From Marivivens donghaensis (lineage in GTDB: Bacteria; Pseudomonadota; Alphaproteobacteria; Rhodobacterales; Rhodobacteraceae): DNA of 64,000 bases. Location of the stretch: the NCBI RefSeq assembly GCF_011806565.1, contig NZ_JAATOP010000012.1:1-64000 (forward strand), in the 5' to 3' direction. The notes under the pieces were generated by a model. That model ran no database searches. It saw nothing but the letters and a program-made list of their open reading frames with translations, and had not been told where the DNA came from. The translations under genes and the position numbers were made by a program. Below are positions 43,489 to 51,795 of this stretch, in pieces (positions within the stretch are counted from its first letter, which is position 1; the number at the start of each line of letters is the position of its first letter).

Positions 43489-44472
43489 ATGGGCCGCCTG
43501 ACGATCAGTTTCGCGCTGACCGCCGCGCTGGTGGTGCTCGCCGCGCTATTCCACATGAGCGTGGGCGCAAAGGCGGTGCCGCTGTCCGAAGTGACCGGCG
43601 CATTCACCGCGTTCGACCCTACCGTGATGGATCACCAGATCGTCCGCGCCTTGCGCCTGCCGCGCGCGGTGATCGCCATTTTCGCGGGTGCGGCCTTGGG
43701 CATGGCGGGCGCAATGACCCAAGGGATCACCCGCAACCCGCTCGCCGAGCCAGGCATTTTGGGCGTGTTGAAGGGCGCGGCGTTCGCGGTGTTCATCTGC
43801 GTCGGCTTCCTCGGGCTGGTGAGCGTTGCGTGGATTCCATTGGTCGCCGCCATCGGCGCTGTCATCAGCGGAGCCATCGTCTTCGCCATCGCGCGGGCCG
43901 CGCCGGAGGGGGCGACACCCGTGACACTCGTGCTTTGCGGCGCGGCGATTTTGGCGTTCCTCTCGGCTGTTCTCATGGCAGTCCAGCTCCTCGATGAAAC
44001 GACATTCCAGAACCTGCGGGTCTGGGCAAGCGGGACGCTTACGGGCGCCAAGCTGGAGACCGTTTACTGGGCGCTGCCGTGGGGCGTCGTCGGCGCGGTC
44101 ATCGCGGTTTGGATCGCGCCGCGCGTGACGGCAATGGCGATGGGGGACGAGGCGGCGCTCGGCCTCGGGATCGACCTGACCAAGACGCGGGCATGGGGCT
44201 TTGGCGCCGTGGTGTTGCTGAGCGCGGCGGCGGTGTCGGTCGCTGGCCCGCTGGAGTTCCTCGGCCTCGTGGTGCCACACATGGCGCGGATGATCGTCGG
44301 CGCGGACTACCGCGCGATCGTGCCGTATTCGGCTTTGCTGGGGGCGCTTGTACTTTTGCTGGCCGACATTGCGGCACGGACTGTGCTGGCACCGGCAGAG
44401 ATTTCAACGGGCATCGTGCTGGCGCTGATCGGCGCACCGGTGTTCGTCGGCCTGATCCGGGCGCGGCTATGA
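43489..44472 (+). CDS. Iron-siderophore ABC transporter permease (FecCD family)
   Basis: A 327-residue FecCD-type permease with about nine or ten TM segments. RLPRAVIAIFAGAALGMAGA, QGITRNPLAEPGILGVLKGA and EFLGLVVPHMARMIVG are family marks. Its stop overlaps the next permease start (ATGA). Confidence 0.9.
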   Translation: MGRLTISFALTAALVVLAALFHMSVGAKAVPLSEVTGAFTAFDPTVMDHQIVRALRLPRAVIAIFAGAALGMAGAMTQGITRNPLAEPGILGVLKGAAFAVFICVGFLGLVSVAWIPLVAAIGAVISGAIVFAIARAAPEGATPVTLVLCGAAILAFLSAVLMAVQLLDETTFQNLRVWASGTLTGAKLETVYWALPWGVVGAVIAVWIAPRVTAMAMGDEAALGLGIDLTKTRAWGFGAVVLLSAAAVSVAGPLEFLGLVVPHMARMIVGADYRAIVPYSALLGALVLLLADIAARTVLAPAEISTGIVLALIGAPVFVGLIRARL

Positions 44473-45500
44473 CGCGGGTCTGGGCGAGCAAAACGGGCCG
44501 GTTTTCGGTGCTGCTGCCTGCGGCGGGGTACGGCGTTTTGGCCGTTCTCGCCGCTGTGCTGGTGGTGTTTTTCATCGGGCAGGTGGCCTTGGGTACCTAT
44601 ACCCTGTCACTAGCGGAGGTCTGGGCCACGCTGACTGGATCGGCGCAGGACATGGCCCGCACGGTTGTCTTCGACTTCCGCATTCCGCGCGCCTTGGCCG
44701 CGATGCTGGCGGGGGCGCTGTTGGCGGTTTCGGGGGCGATCTTGCAGGCGCTCACCCGCAACCCTTTGGCCGATCCGTCGCTGGTCGGCGTCAGTCAGGG
44801 CGGTGCTTTGGCGGTCGTGTCGACCATCATCCTGTTCCCCGCATTCCCGCCCGCGCTGCGCCCCTTGGTAGCCTTCGTCGGCGCGATGGCCGTAGCCGCT
44901 TTGGTCCAAGCCTTGTCGGACAAGGGCAGGGGGCGGAACGCGTTGCGCTTTATCCTCATCGGCATCGCGATTTCGTCGTTCCTCGCCGCGCTGATCCGCG
45001 CGTTCCTGACCTACGGAGACATCCGCGACTCCATGTCGGCGCTGAGCTGGCTGGCGGGGAGCGTGCATTCGTCGGGCTGGCAGGACGTGGCGATCATGGG
45101 GGCGGCTTTAGCAGTCGTTTTCACGACGATCCCCGCGGTGGCGCGGCGGTTGTCAGTGCTGCAACTGGGCGAAGAAGCGGCCACGGGCCTCGGGCTGGAC
45201 GTGCGTTTGAACAACCGCGTGCTGCTGTTCACATCGGTCGCTTTGGCAGCGGTCGCAGTGGCGGCGGTCGGGCCGCTGGTGTTCATCGGCCTCATCGCCC
45301 CGCAAGCGGCCAAGAGGATGGTGCGGACCGGCGCGGGCATGCACTTGCTGCTGACCGCACTCACAGGCGCGATCATGGTCATCGCGGCGGACCTTGCCGG
45401 ACGGACGCTGCTTTCGCCGACCGAGATCCCAGCGGGCGTGGTGACGGCGATCATTGGCGCGCCTGTGTTTTTGCTAATCATGCTGCGCCGGAATGCGTAG
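44469..45500 (+). CDS. Iron-siderophore ABC transporter permease (FecCD family)
   Basis: A 343-residue FecCD permease starting at the ATG at 44469 that overlaps the first permease stop. RIPRALAAMLAGALLAVSGA, LQALTRNPLADPSLVGVSQG and VFIGLIAPQAAKRMV are diagnostic. It forms a heterodimer with the preceding permease. The frame is open upstream, but that part is antisense-like. Confidence 0.9.
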   Translation: MTRVWASKTGRFSVLLPAAGYGVLAVLAAVLVVFFIGQVALGTYTLSLAEVWATLTGSAQDMARTVVFDFRIPRALAAMLAGALLAVSGAILQALTRNPLADPSLVGVSQGGALAVVSTIILFPAFPPALRPLVAFVGAMAVAALVQALSDKGRGRNALRFILIGIAISSFLAALIRAFLTYGDIRDSMSALSWLAGSVHSSGWQDVAIMGAALAVVFTTIPAVARRLSVLQLGEEAATGLGLDVRLNNRVLLFTSVALAAVAVAAVGPLVFIGLIAPQAAKRMVRTGAGMHLLLTALTGAIMVIAADLAGRTLLSPTEIPAGVVTAIIGAPVFLLIMLRRNA

Positions 45501-45521
45501 GTCGGGCGCTTTACTTCCTTT

Positions 45522-45540
45522 CCATACTATTTTAGTCAGG
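45522..45540. promoter_or_regulatory. Dyad upstream of the siderophore-binding-protein gene
   Basis: ACTA-TTT-TAGT (45526-45536) sits in a wider CC...GG dyad (CCATACTA-TTT-TAGTCAGG). It shares TATTTTAGTCAG with 42594-42605. It lies 31 bases before the ATG at 45571, so this gene may have its own iron-responsive promoter. Confidence 0.45.
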
Positions 45541-45570
45541 AATGAGATTTTTCAATTGCCGAGGTTCGCT

Positions 45571-46500
45571 ATGCGACTCATTCCGCTTTCTACCTTTGCC
45601 GTTCTGATGTCCTCTGCCGCTGCGATGGCGCAGGACTATCCGCTGACGATCGAACATAAATTCGGCACCACCGTGATCGAGGAAAAGCCCGAACGCGTGG
45701 CAACGCTCGACTATGTCGGCGCGGACGATCTGCTGGCGCTTGGCGTACAGCCGGTGGCGATCCGTTACTGGTATGGCGACTACGAACACGCCGTCTGGCC
45801 GTGGGCGGAGCCGCTGCTGACCGCCGAGCCCGAGATCCTCAAGGGCGAGATCAATTTCGAACAGGTCGCGGCCTCCGATCCCGATGTGATCTTTGCGATG
45901 TGGTCGGGCATCACCGACGAGGACTACGAAAAGCTGTCCAAGATCGCGCCGGTGGTCGCAGTCGTTCCGGGTATCGGCGATTACGAGATGCCTTGGGACG
46001 AACGCGCGCTGCTGGCGGGCGAGGTCGTCGGCGAGGCCGATCTGGCGCAGGAACTGGTCGACGGCGTGCGTGCGCAACTGGATGACGTGGCCGCCGCGCA
46101 TCCCGATTGGGCGGGCAAGACGGCCTCGGTTGCTTACATGTGGGGCGATGCGCCCGGTGCCTACACCAGCGCGGATATCCGTCCGCAGGTGCTGGCCAAG
46201 ATGGGCTTTACTACGCCCGAGGCCATTGACGCGAACCCCGATCCGAGCGGTTTCACCACCACCCTGTCGACCGAGGATTTGTCCCCTCTCGACGGTGATC
46301 TGATCATCTGGATTTCGACCGATGGCGATTATTCCAAGATCAACGGCCTGCCAACCAAGCCGTTCCTGACCGCCGCGCAAGAAGGTTACGAGGTGTTCCT
46401 CGATGCGGAAACCACGGGTGCGTTCAGCCACTCGACCCTGCTGAGCCTGCCTTATGCGGTCGAAAAACTGGTCCCGCAGATCGAAGCCGTGATCGACTAA
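45571..46500 (+). CDS. Iron-siderophore ABC transporter periplasmic binding protein
   Basis: 309 residues from the ATG at 45571. Signal peptide MRLIPLSTFAVLMSSAAAMA without a lipobox, so it is a soluble periplasmic protein. TIEHKFGTTVIEEKPERVAT and FEQVAASDPDVIFAMWSGIT are typical of the FepB/FhuD-type clamshell family. It comes after the permeases and has its own upstream dyad. Its stop overlaps the FhuF start (TAATG). Confidence 0.88.
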   Translation: MRLIPLSTFAVLMSSAAAMAQDYPLTIEHKFGTTVIEEKPERVATLDYVGADDLLALGVQPVAIRYWYGDYEHAVWPWAEPLLTAEPEILKGEINFEQVAASDPDVIFAMWSGITDEDYEKLSKIAPVVAVVPGIGDYEMPWDERALLAGEVVGEADLAQELVDGVRAQLDDVAAAHPDWAGKTASVAYMWGDAPGAYTSADIRPQVLAKMGFTTPEAIDANPDPSGFTTTLSTEDLSPLDGDLIIWISTDGDYSKINGLPTKPFLTAAQEGYEVFLDAETTGAFSHSTLLSLPYAVEKLVPQIEAVID

Positions 46501-47339
46501 TGGTCCTCCACGCGCCGCAACTGACACCTGCCGACTGGCCCGCTGCCTATGCAGCGGCGCTGCCGTCGTTCGTGTTGCTGCGGCGCGAGTTAGCTTCGGG
46601 GTTGCTGCGTCTGTCGGACCTGTCGGACCCTGCCGCGTGCGGGCTGGCAGTGGCCGAGGAGCTGCGCATCTACGATGACCTCGACAGCAAGAGCTGCGGG
46701 GCGTTTTTCCTCAATCGCATGGGCTACGAGGTCGCGCGGGCGATGGCTGCGCTCGACCTCACGGGCCACCAGATCGGCCACCTGACGGCAGAGAGCATCG
46801 CGTTTCGCACCAGCGTCGCGGTGTTCCGGTCGGGGGACGAAGAACTGCCGTACCTGCAAACCTCGCTGGTGTTTCCGCACTGTTTCATGATCGGACAGAG
46901 CGACCCCGCCGCGCGGGTGAATGATGCTATCGTGCGGGTCTTCGCGCCTGTGATCGAAGCGGTCACGCTGAACTGCAAGCTGTCCAAAGGCGCGCTCTGG
47001 CGGATCGTGGCGGACGGCGTGGCGGCCGCCTATCTGGAGCTTGGCAAGGCGGCGAACGACCCCGAGGCCAAGAAGCGCGCCGAGGCGATCCTGTGTCTGC
47101 GCGGCTCGCCGCTGTGGAACAAACAGGTCGGGTTCATCCGCGTGGACCTGCCCGCCTCCGATGCCCCCGACGGGCAGGCGCAGAGCGAAACCTTCCGCAA
47201 GCGCGGCGGGTGCTGCCGTTATTACAAGAGCGCCAAGAGCGGCGGGAAATATTGCGCGACCTGTATCCACGAGCCGGAGCCGCAGGTGGCGCTGATGGAC
47301 TACCTTAAGCGCCGCCGCCTCGCGGAAATGCACGCCTGA
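46500..47339 (+). CDS. FhuF-like ferric-siderophore reductase
   Basis: A 279-residue protein with a C-terminal Cys cluster: RGGCCRYYKS, then KYCATCIHEP, giving CC-x12-C-x2-C. E. coli FhuF holds its [2Fe-2S] cluster with a closely related CC-x10-C-x2-C motif. The N-terminal part is helical and variable, as in the family. FhuF-type proteins release iron from siderophores by reduction in the cytoplasm, which fits translational coupling to the binding protein. The two extra residues between the Cys pairs are unusual. Confidence 0.82.
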   Translation: MVLHAPQLTPADWPAAYAAALPSFVLLRRELASGLLRLSDLSDPAACGLAVAEELRIYDDLDSKSCGAFFLNRMGYEVARAMAALDLTGHQIGHLTAESIAFRTSVAVFRSGDEELPYLQTSLVFPHCFMIGQSDPAARVNDAIVRVFAPVIEAVTLNCKLSKGALWRIVADGVAAAYLELGKAANDPEAKKRAEAILCLRGSPLWNKQVGFIRVDLPASDAPDGQAQSETFRKRGGCCRYYKSAKSGGKYCATCIHEPEPQVALMDYLKRRRLAEMHA

Positions 47340-47432
47340 AACGGGCGGTCAATCTAATGAGACCTGCGGTCATATTCTCCTGACTGGCGGGTGGGTAATT
47401 GCCTCTCCATGATTTGTGGAAAGGATTATCCA

Positions 47433-47798
47433 ATGAAAAAGACTGTGATTGCCGTGCTTGTTTCCTGTGTGTTTGTGGCTGCCTGCGCCGAGGACGGCTC
47501 GCTTTATACCCCTGTTGTAGACGGCGTGCCTGCGGCGAATTTCAACACCGACCTCGCGGCGTGTCAGGCGCTGGCACAGAACCAGCGGCACCTCGATCAG
47601 GAAACCATGGCGGCGGCCGCGATGGGTGCGGGCGCGGGTGCGCTGCTGGGGCACTGGGACGATGACGCGGACGCCGCTGGCGGCGCTGTTGCGGGAGCCT
47701 TGGCTGGCGGAATTGCCGGTGCGGTCGATGCGACTGACACGCGCAAAGCCATCGTGATCGCGTGTATGCGTGGCCGCGGTCACAAGGTGGTCGCGTAA
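47433..47798 (+). CDS. Small lipoprotein with glycine-zipper region
   Basis: About 121 residues from the ATG at 47433. The lipoprotein signal is MKKTVIAVLVSCVFVAACAE with lipobox VAAC. AAAAMGAGAGALLGHW and AGGAVAGALAGGIAGAV form a glycine zipper like those of outer-membrane lipoproteins. Conserved-looking cysteines occur in LAACQAL and VIACMRG. Function unknown; a structural or envelope role is likely. Confidence 0.8.
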   Translation: MKKTVIAVLVSCVFVAACAEDGSLYTPVVDGVPAANFNTDLAACQALAQNQRHLDQETMAAAAMGAGAGALLGHWDDDADAAGGAVAGALAGGIAGAVDATDTRKAIVIACMRGRGHKVVA

Positions 47799-48149
47799 AT
47801 GCCCGCCGCCATCGCATAAGCCGCGCTCGCCTGCCTGCCGATCGCCATGCACATCGCGCTGGCCTTCGGCGCACCGCTTGGCCGCTTTACGGTCGGTGGA
47901 CGGTTCGAGGGCCGTTTGCCGCCGCTCTGGCGGGGGCTCGCGATTGTTCAGGCGTGTATCTTGGCCGCGATGGCTTGGGTGATCCTGAACGAAGGATCAC
48001 CCGATAGCTGGCTGACGGTCGTGACCGTGATCACGGCGATTTCGCTGATTGCGAACGCGGCCAGCCCGTCCAAGCCCGAGCGCCTTCTCTGGACGCCCGT
48101 GCTGTTCCTGATGACCGTCGCGGCGCTGGTCGTGACGGTTATTCGGTGA
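47799..48149 (+). pseudogene. Small membrane protein, codon 7 is TAA
   Basis: From the ATG at 47799 the frame reads MPAAIA, then TAA at 47817-47819, then AALACLPIAMHIALAFGAPL and on to a stop at 48147-48149. The ATG at 47799 has a good ribosome site (AAGGTGG) inside the end of the preceding gene and directly follows its stop. The next in-frame ATG (47847) has none. Downstream residues form three likely TM helices ([54 protein letters not shown]). So the natural product was probably about 116 residues and a Tyr codon became TAA. Translation from 47847 (100 residues) remains possible. Function unknown. Confidence 0.55.
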
Positions 48150-48480
48150 CTTTTTTGACGAACTGGGACTTCAGGCTCATCTGGCCGAAACCCGGGATCT
48201 TGCAGTCGATGTCGTGATCGCCGCCGACAAGGCGGATGCCGCGCACCTTGGTGCCGACTTTGACGACGGACGACGATCCTTTGACCTTGAGATCCTTAAT
48301 GACCGTGACGGTGTCGCCATCGGCAAGGACATTGCCCACGCTGTCGCGGATGACGTCTTCGTCGGCGGGGGCGGCTTCAGCGGACCACTCGTGGCCGCAT
48401 TCGGGGCAGGTCAGCAGGGCATCCACCTGATAGGTGAACGCGGACGAACATTCGGGGCAGGGGGGCAAGGTATCACTCAT
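48139..48480 (-). CDS. yjdM: Zinc-ribbon protein, YjdM/PhnA family
   Basis: 113 residues from the ATG at 48480. A zinc ribbon ([20 protein letters not shown]) is followed by the PhnA/YjdM C-terminal beta domain ([40 protein letters not shown]). The name alkylphosphonate utilisation protein is historical; no enzyme activity is established for this family. It is not linked to the phn genes here. Its end overlaps the convergent membrane gene by 11 bases. Confidence 0.88.
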   Translation of the reverse strand: MSDTLPPCPECSSAFTYQVDALLTCPECGHEWSAEAAPADEDVIRDSVGNVLADGDTVTVIKDLKVKGSSSVVKVGTKVRGIRLVGGDHDIDCKIPGFGQMSLKSQFVKKVTE

Positions 48481-48522
48481 ACCCAAGCCTTTAGCGCCAC
48501 GGCGGCGCTCTGCCTAGAGCAA

Positions 48523-49203
48523 CTAATGCGACAGAGCGGCGCGGAGCGTGCTGGGCTTGCTGGTCTTGTTCGACAGATCGAGCGAGGTCAGCAGATCGAG
48601 CAGGTGGCTCTTCATCAGTTCCTCGGCCAATGCGCCGTCCTTTTTCTGGAATGCCGAGATCAGGGCGTGGTGCGCATTGCTTTCGCACAGCGCGGCGCGG
48701 CGCTGCCAGTAGAGCGCAATAATCAGCGAGGAGCGCGAAATCAGTTGCTCGACGAAGTTCAGGATCGTCTCCTGATCCGAAATGCGCGCGATCTCGATAT
48801 GGAACTGGCCCGACAGATAGAGCGCCCGCCCGTTATCCCCGTCATGGAGCGCAGCATGTTCGGCGTCGATATGGGCGCGCAGCAGGCCCAGGTCTTCTGG
48901 CGTCATCCGTTCAGCGGCAGAGCGGGCGGTGCGCGGCTCCAGCAGGGCGCGGGCCTCGAACACCTCGCGGGCTTCGCGGACCGAAGGCTGGGCGACGAAG
49001 GCACCGCGATTGCGCTGGTGTTCGATCAGGCGGCGATGGGTGAGCGCCTGCAAGGCCGCGCGCACGGTGGTGCGGCTGACGCCATAGATATCGCCAAGCT
49101 CTTCTTCACTCAGCTTCGCACCGGGGGCGATGCGGTGTTCGTGAATGGCTTTTTCCAGATCGTTTGCCAGCGACTCGGCTGACGGGGGTACGGTGTCGTT
49201 CAT
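48523..49203 (-). CDS. GntR-family (FCD) transcriptional regulator
   Basis: A 226-residue regulator with an N-terminal winged helix (KLSEEELGDIYGVSRTTVRA, ALQALTHRRLIEHQRNRGAF) and a helical FCD ligand domain with metal-binding type residues (RAHIDAEHAA, GQFHIEIARI, SNAHHALISA). It diverges from the importer at 49458 across a 254-base gap with two perfect palindromes. It most likely controls that operon in response to its substrate or a breakdown product. Confidence 0.88.
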   Translation of the reverse strand: MNDTVPPSAESLANDLEKAIHEHRIAPGAKLSEEELGDIYGVSRTTVRAALQALTHRRLIEHQRNRGAFVAQPSVREAREVFEARALLEPRTARSAAERMTPEDLGLLRAHIDAEHAALHDGDNGRALYLSGQFHIEIARISDQETILNFVEQLISRSSLIIALYWQRRAALCESNAHHALISAFQKKDGALAEELMKSHLLDLLTSLDLSNKTSKPSTLRAALSH

Positions 49204-49282
49204 TGCGTTTCCTCTGCCTTATAAGTGGAATCACGGGCAGCGCAGGGCAAGTCGGACCGTGGGTCAGATCGATGTCGGCAGG

Positions 49283-49294
49283 ATTGTATACAAT
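49283..49294. promoter_or_regulatory. GntR/FCD-type operator 1
   Basis: ATTGTATACAAT is a perfect 12-bp palindrome containing TTGTATACAA, the form used by many FadR/FCD-type regulators. It lies 80 bases upstream of the GntR start on the other strand. Confidence 0.65.
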
Positions 49295-49306
49295 TTTGTG
49301 ACCGAA

Positions 49307-49318
49307 TATGTGCACATA
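49307..49318. promoter_or_regulatory. GntR/FCD-type operator 2
   Basis: TATGTGCACATA is a perfect 12-bp palindrome with the GT...AC spacing of FCD sites. Its centre is 24 bases from that of the first site, a little over two helical turns, which suits cooperative binding. Confidence 0.55.
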
Positions 49319-49457
49319 CTTGTCGCAACTGCCCATTCCCTAAGCAGATCATGTTTCTGCCCCTGCCACCTACGAAAAAGAGATGACGTAACGCGACCGC
49401 TCAGGCTGCCATGAGAGCACGAGATTTCAATCTTAGTGCGACAAGCAGGAGTAAGGC

Positions 49458-50432
49458 ATGGGCGCCGGATACGATCTGGAACTGGTCAATCTGACCAAGC
49501 GGTACGGCGACACGCTGGCCGTCGATGGCATCGATTACCACTTCAAGGCGGGTCACTATGTCTGTCTGCTGGGGCCGTCGGGCTGCGGCAAATCCTCGAC
49601 CCTGCGGATGATTGCGGGACACGAGAGCGTTTCCAGCGGGTCGGTCGTGCTGGACGGTTTCGACGTCAGCCACCTGCCGCCCGCCAAGCGCGGCACGGCG
49701 ATGATGTTCCAGAACTACGCGCTGTTCCCGCACCTGAGCGTGCGCGACAACGTCGCCTTTTCGCTGCGCATGAAGGGCATCGACAAGGCGGCTCGCCACA
49801 AGAAAGCGAACGAGCTGCTGGAGCTCGTGGACATGACCAAATACGCCGACCGTCTGCCCGCGCAGCTTTCAGGCGGGCAGCAGCAGCGTGTGGCACTGGC
49901 CCGCGCGCTGGTCACGCAGCCCAAGATTCTGCTGCTGGACGAGCCGCTCTCCGCGCTCGACCCGTTCCTGCGCATCCGGATGCGGGCGGAGCTGAAAAAG
50001 CTCCAGCGCGAACTGGGCATTACGTTCATCCACGTCACCCACGGTCAGGACGAGGCACTCGCGCTCGGCGACGAGTTGGTGGTGATGAACAACGCGGTGA
50101 TCGAACAGGCGGGCCGTGCCCGTGATGTGTGGGCCGCGCCGCGCACCGAATTCGTGGCCCGTTTCATGGGTGGCCACAACGTCATCAATCTGGCTGGCAG
50201 CAAGGTCGCGCTGCGGGCCGATGACGTCATCGTCGGACAGGAGGGCATGGCCGCGACCGTGTCCGCTGTCGAATATCAGGGCGGCCACGTTGCCCTGACC
50301 ACAAAGACCGAAACGGGCGAGGAAGTGCTCGCGCTCGTGCCCGAAGGTCATTTCTTCGAGTCTCCCAAAAATCCGGGCGATGCCGTGCGGCTCGCTTGGG
50401 ACGAGGGGCGGCTGCACCGCCTCCAAGCCTGA
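49458..50432 (+). CDS. PotA-like ABC transporter ATP-binding protein
   Basis: A 324-residue ATPase: Walker A GPSGCGKSSTLRMIA, signature LSGGQQQRVALARAL, Walker B ILLLDEPLSALDPF, and a C-terminal TOBE domain. AGGAGTAAGG precedes the ATG. It belongs to the spermidine/putrescine group but shares an operon with a hydantoin racemase-like gene, so the substrate is likely another nitrogen compound. Confidence 0.88.
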   Translation: MGAGYDLELVNLTKRYGDTLAVDGIDYHFKAGHYVCLLGPSGCGKSSTLRMIAGHESVSSGSVVLDGFDVSHLPPAKRGTAMMFQNYALFPHLSVRDNVAFSLRMKGIDKAARHKKANELLELVDMTKYADRLPAQLSGGQQQRVALARALVTQPKILLLDEPLSALDPFLRIRMRAELKKLQRELGITFIHVTHGQDEALALGDELVVMNNAVIEQAGRARDVWAAPRTEFVARFMGGHNVINLAGSKVALRADDVIVGQEGMAATVSAVEYQGGHVALTTKTETGEEVLALVPEGHFFESPKNPGDAVRLAWDEGRLHRLQA

Positions 50433-50469
50433 ACCACTGAAAACTCCTCTCCAACAAGGGACTAACACC

Positions 50470-51735
50470 ATGTCTAAGATGCGTTATAGCCGTCGCGCTG
50501 TACTTAAGGGCGGTGCTGCCGCTGCTGCTGCGACCGCTCTTCCAGCCCCGATGATCTGGGCTCAGGAAATCAAGGATATCACCCTGCGCCAGTTCGGCAC
50601 GGGTGTGTCGAACCTCAACGAGGTCGGCCAGAAGGTCAAAGAGGACCTCGGCTTTACCCTCGAAATGACCGCGCTGGATTCCGACAGCGTCACCCAGCGT
50701 GCCGCCACCCAGCCCGACAGCTTCGACATTGCCGACATCGAATACTGGATCTGTAAGAAGGTCTGGCCGACCGGCAACCTGCAAGCCATGGATGTCAGCA
50801 AGATCAAGCGCTACGACCAGATCGTCGGCATCTTCAAGGACGGCAAACTGGCCCCCGACAGCGAGATCGCACAGGGCACCGCGCCGCACACCGTCGGCTT
50901 CGTCGAAGGTCCGGAGTCGACCTCGTTCGCGAACGAGCAGACCAACTGGATGACCCTCATCCCGACCATCTACAACGCCGATACCCTCGGCATTCGTCCG
51001 GACCTCATCGGTCGTCCGATCGAAAGCTGGGCCGAACTGCTGAACCCCGAATTCAAGGGCAAAGCCTCGATCCTCGACATCTCGTCGATCGGCATCATGG
51101 ACATGGCGATGGTTTGCGAAGCCATGGGCGAAATCCAGTACGCCGACAAAGGCAACATGACCAAGGAAGAGATCGACAAGACCATCGCGATCTTCACCGA
51201 AGCCAAGCGCAACGGCCAGTTCCGCGCCTTCTGGAAGACCTTCGACGAGTCCGTGAACCTCATGGCGTCGGGCGAGGTTGTCATCCAGTCGATGTGGTCG
51301 CCGGCGATCACCGCCGTCAAATCGCGCGGCATCGACTGCGTCTACCAGCCGCTCAAGGAAGGCTACCGTTCGTGGGGCGGCGGCATCGGTCTGTCGAAGT
51401 CGCTCACCGGCATGGAGCTGGATGCGGCCTACGAATACATCAACTGGTACCTCGACGGCTGGGTCGGCGGTTTCCTCATGCGTCAGGGTTACTACTCGGC
51501 CGTGCCGGAAACCTCGAAGGAATACATGTCGGCCAACGAATGGGGCTACTGGTTCGAGGGCAAGGAAGCCTCCGAAGACATCCTCAGCCCGTTCGGCGAC
51601 GTGCTGGCCAAGTCGGGCGACACCCGCGACGGCGGCTCGTTCGAAGAGCGCATGGGCTCGGTCGCCTGCTGGAACGCCGTCATGGACGAGAACCAGTACA
51701 TGGTTCGCAAGTGGAACGAATTCATCGCTTCGTAA
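50470..51735 (+). CDS. PotD-like ABC transporter binding protein with Tat signal
   Basis: 421 residues from the ATG at 50470. The N-terminus MSKMRYSRRAVLKGGAAAAA has twin arginines at 8-9 and a hydrophobic core ending near PAPMIWAQ, which is a Tat signal. It belongs to the SBP_bac_8/PotD-like group (FDIADIEYWICKKVWPTGNL, LDAAYEYINWYLDGWVGGFL). The ligand is unknown; the downstream racemase suggests a hydantoin or ureide. Confidence 0.82.
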   Translation: MSKMRYSRRAVLKGGAAAAAATALPAPMIWAQEIKDITLRQFGTGVSNLNEVGQKVKEDLGFTLEMTALDSDSVTQRAATQPDSFDIADIEYWICKKVWPTGNLQAMDVSKIKRYDQIVGIFKDGKLAPDSEIAQGTAPHTVGFVEGPESTSFANEQTNWMTLIPTIYNADTLGIRPDLIGRPIESWAELLNPEFKGKASILDISSIGIMDMAMVCEAMGEIQYADKGNMTKEEIDKTIAIFTEAKRNGQFRAFWKTFDESVNLMASGEVVIQSMWSPAITAVKSRGIDCVYQPLKEGYRSWGGGIGLSKSLTGMELDAAYEYINWYLDGWVGGFLMRQGYYSAVPETSKEYMSANEWGYWFEGKEASEDILSPFGDVLAKSGDTRDGGSFEERMGSVACWNAVMDENQYMVRKWNEFIAS

Positions 51736-51743
51736 TCACTCCC

Positions 51744-51770
51744 GCGCGGGGGGCATCATGCCTCCCGCGC
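51744..51770 (+). repeat. Strong intercistronic hairpin after the binding-protein gene
   Basis: GCGCGGGGGGCA (51744-51755) pairs with TGCCTCCCGCGC (51759-51770) around a 3-base loop with only one G-U pair. It starts eight bases after the stop of the binding-protein gene. No T-run follows. Confidence 0.75.
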
Positions 51771-51795
51771 ACTCCGCCTGACTTCGAGAGGCCCC

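Noticed and set aside
48139-48480. YjdM/PhnA as a phosphonate-degrading enzyme linked to phnDCEE
   Set aside because: The family has no proven phosphonatase activity (phosphonoacetate hydrolase PhnA is unrelated) and the gene is 28 kb from the importer.
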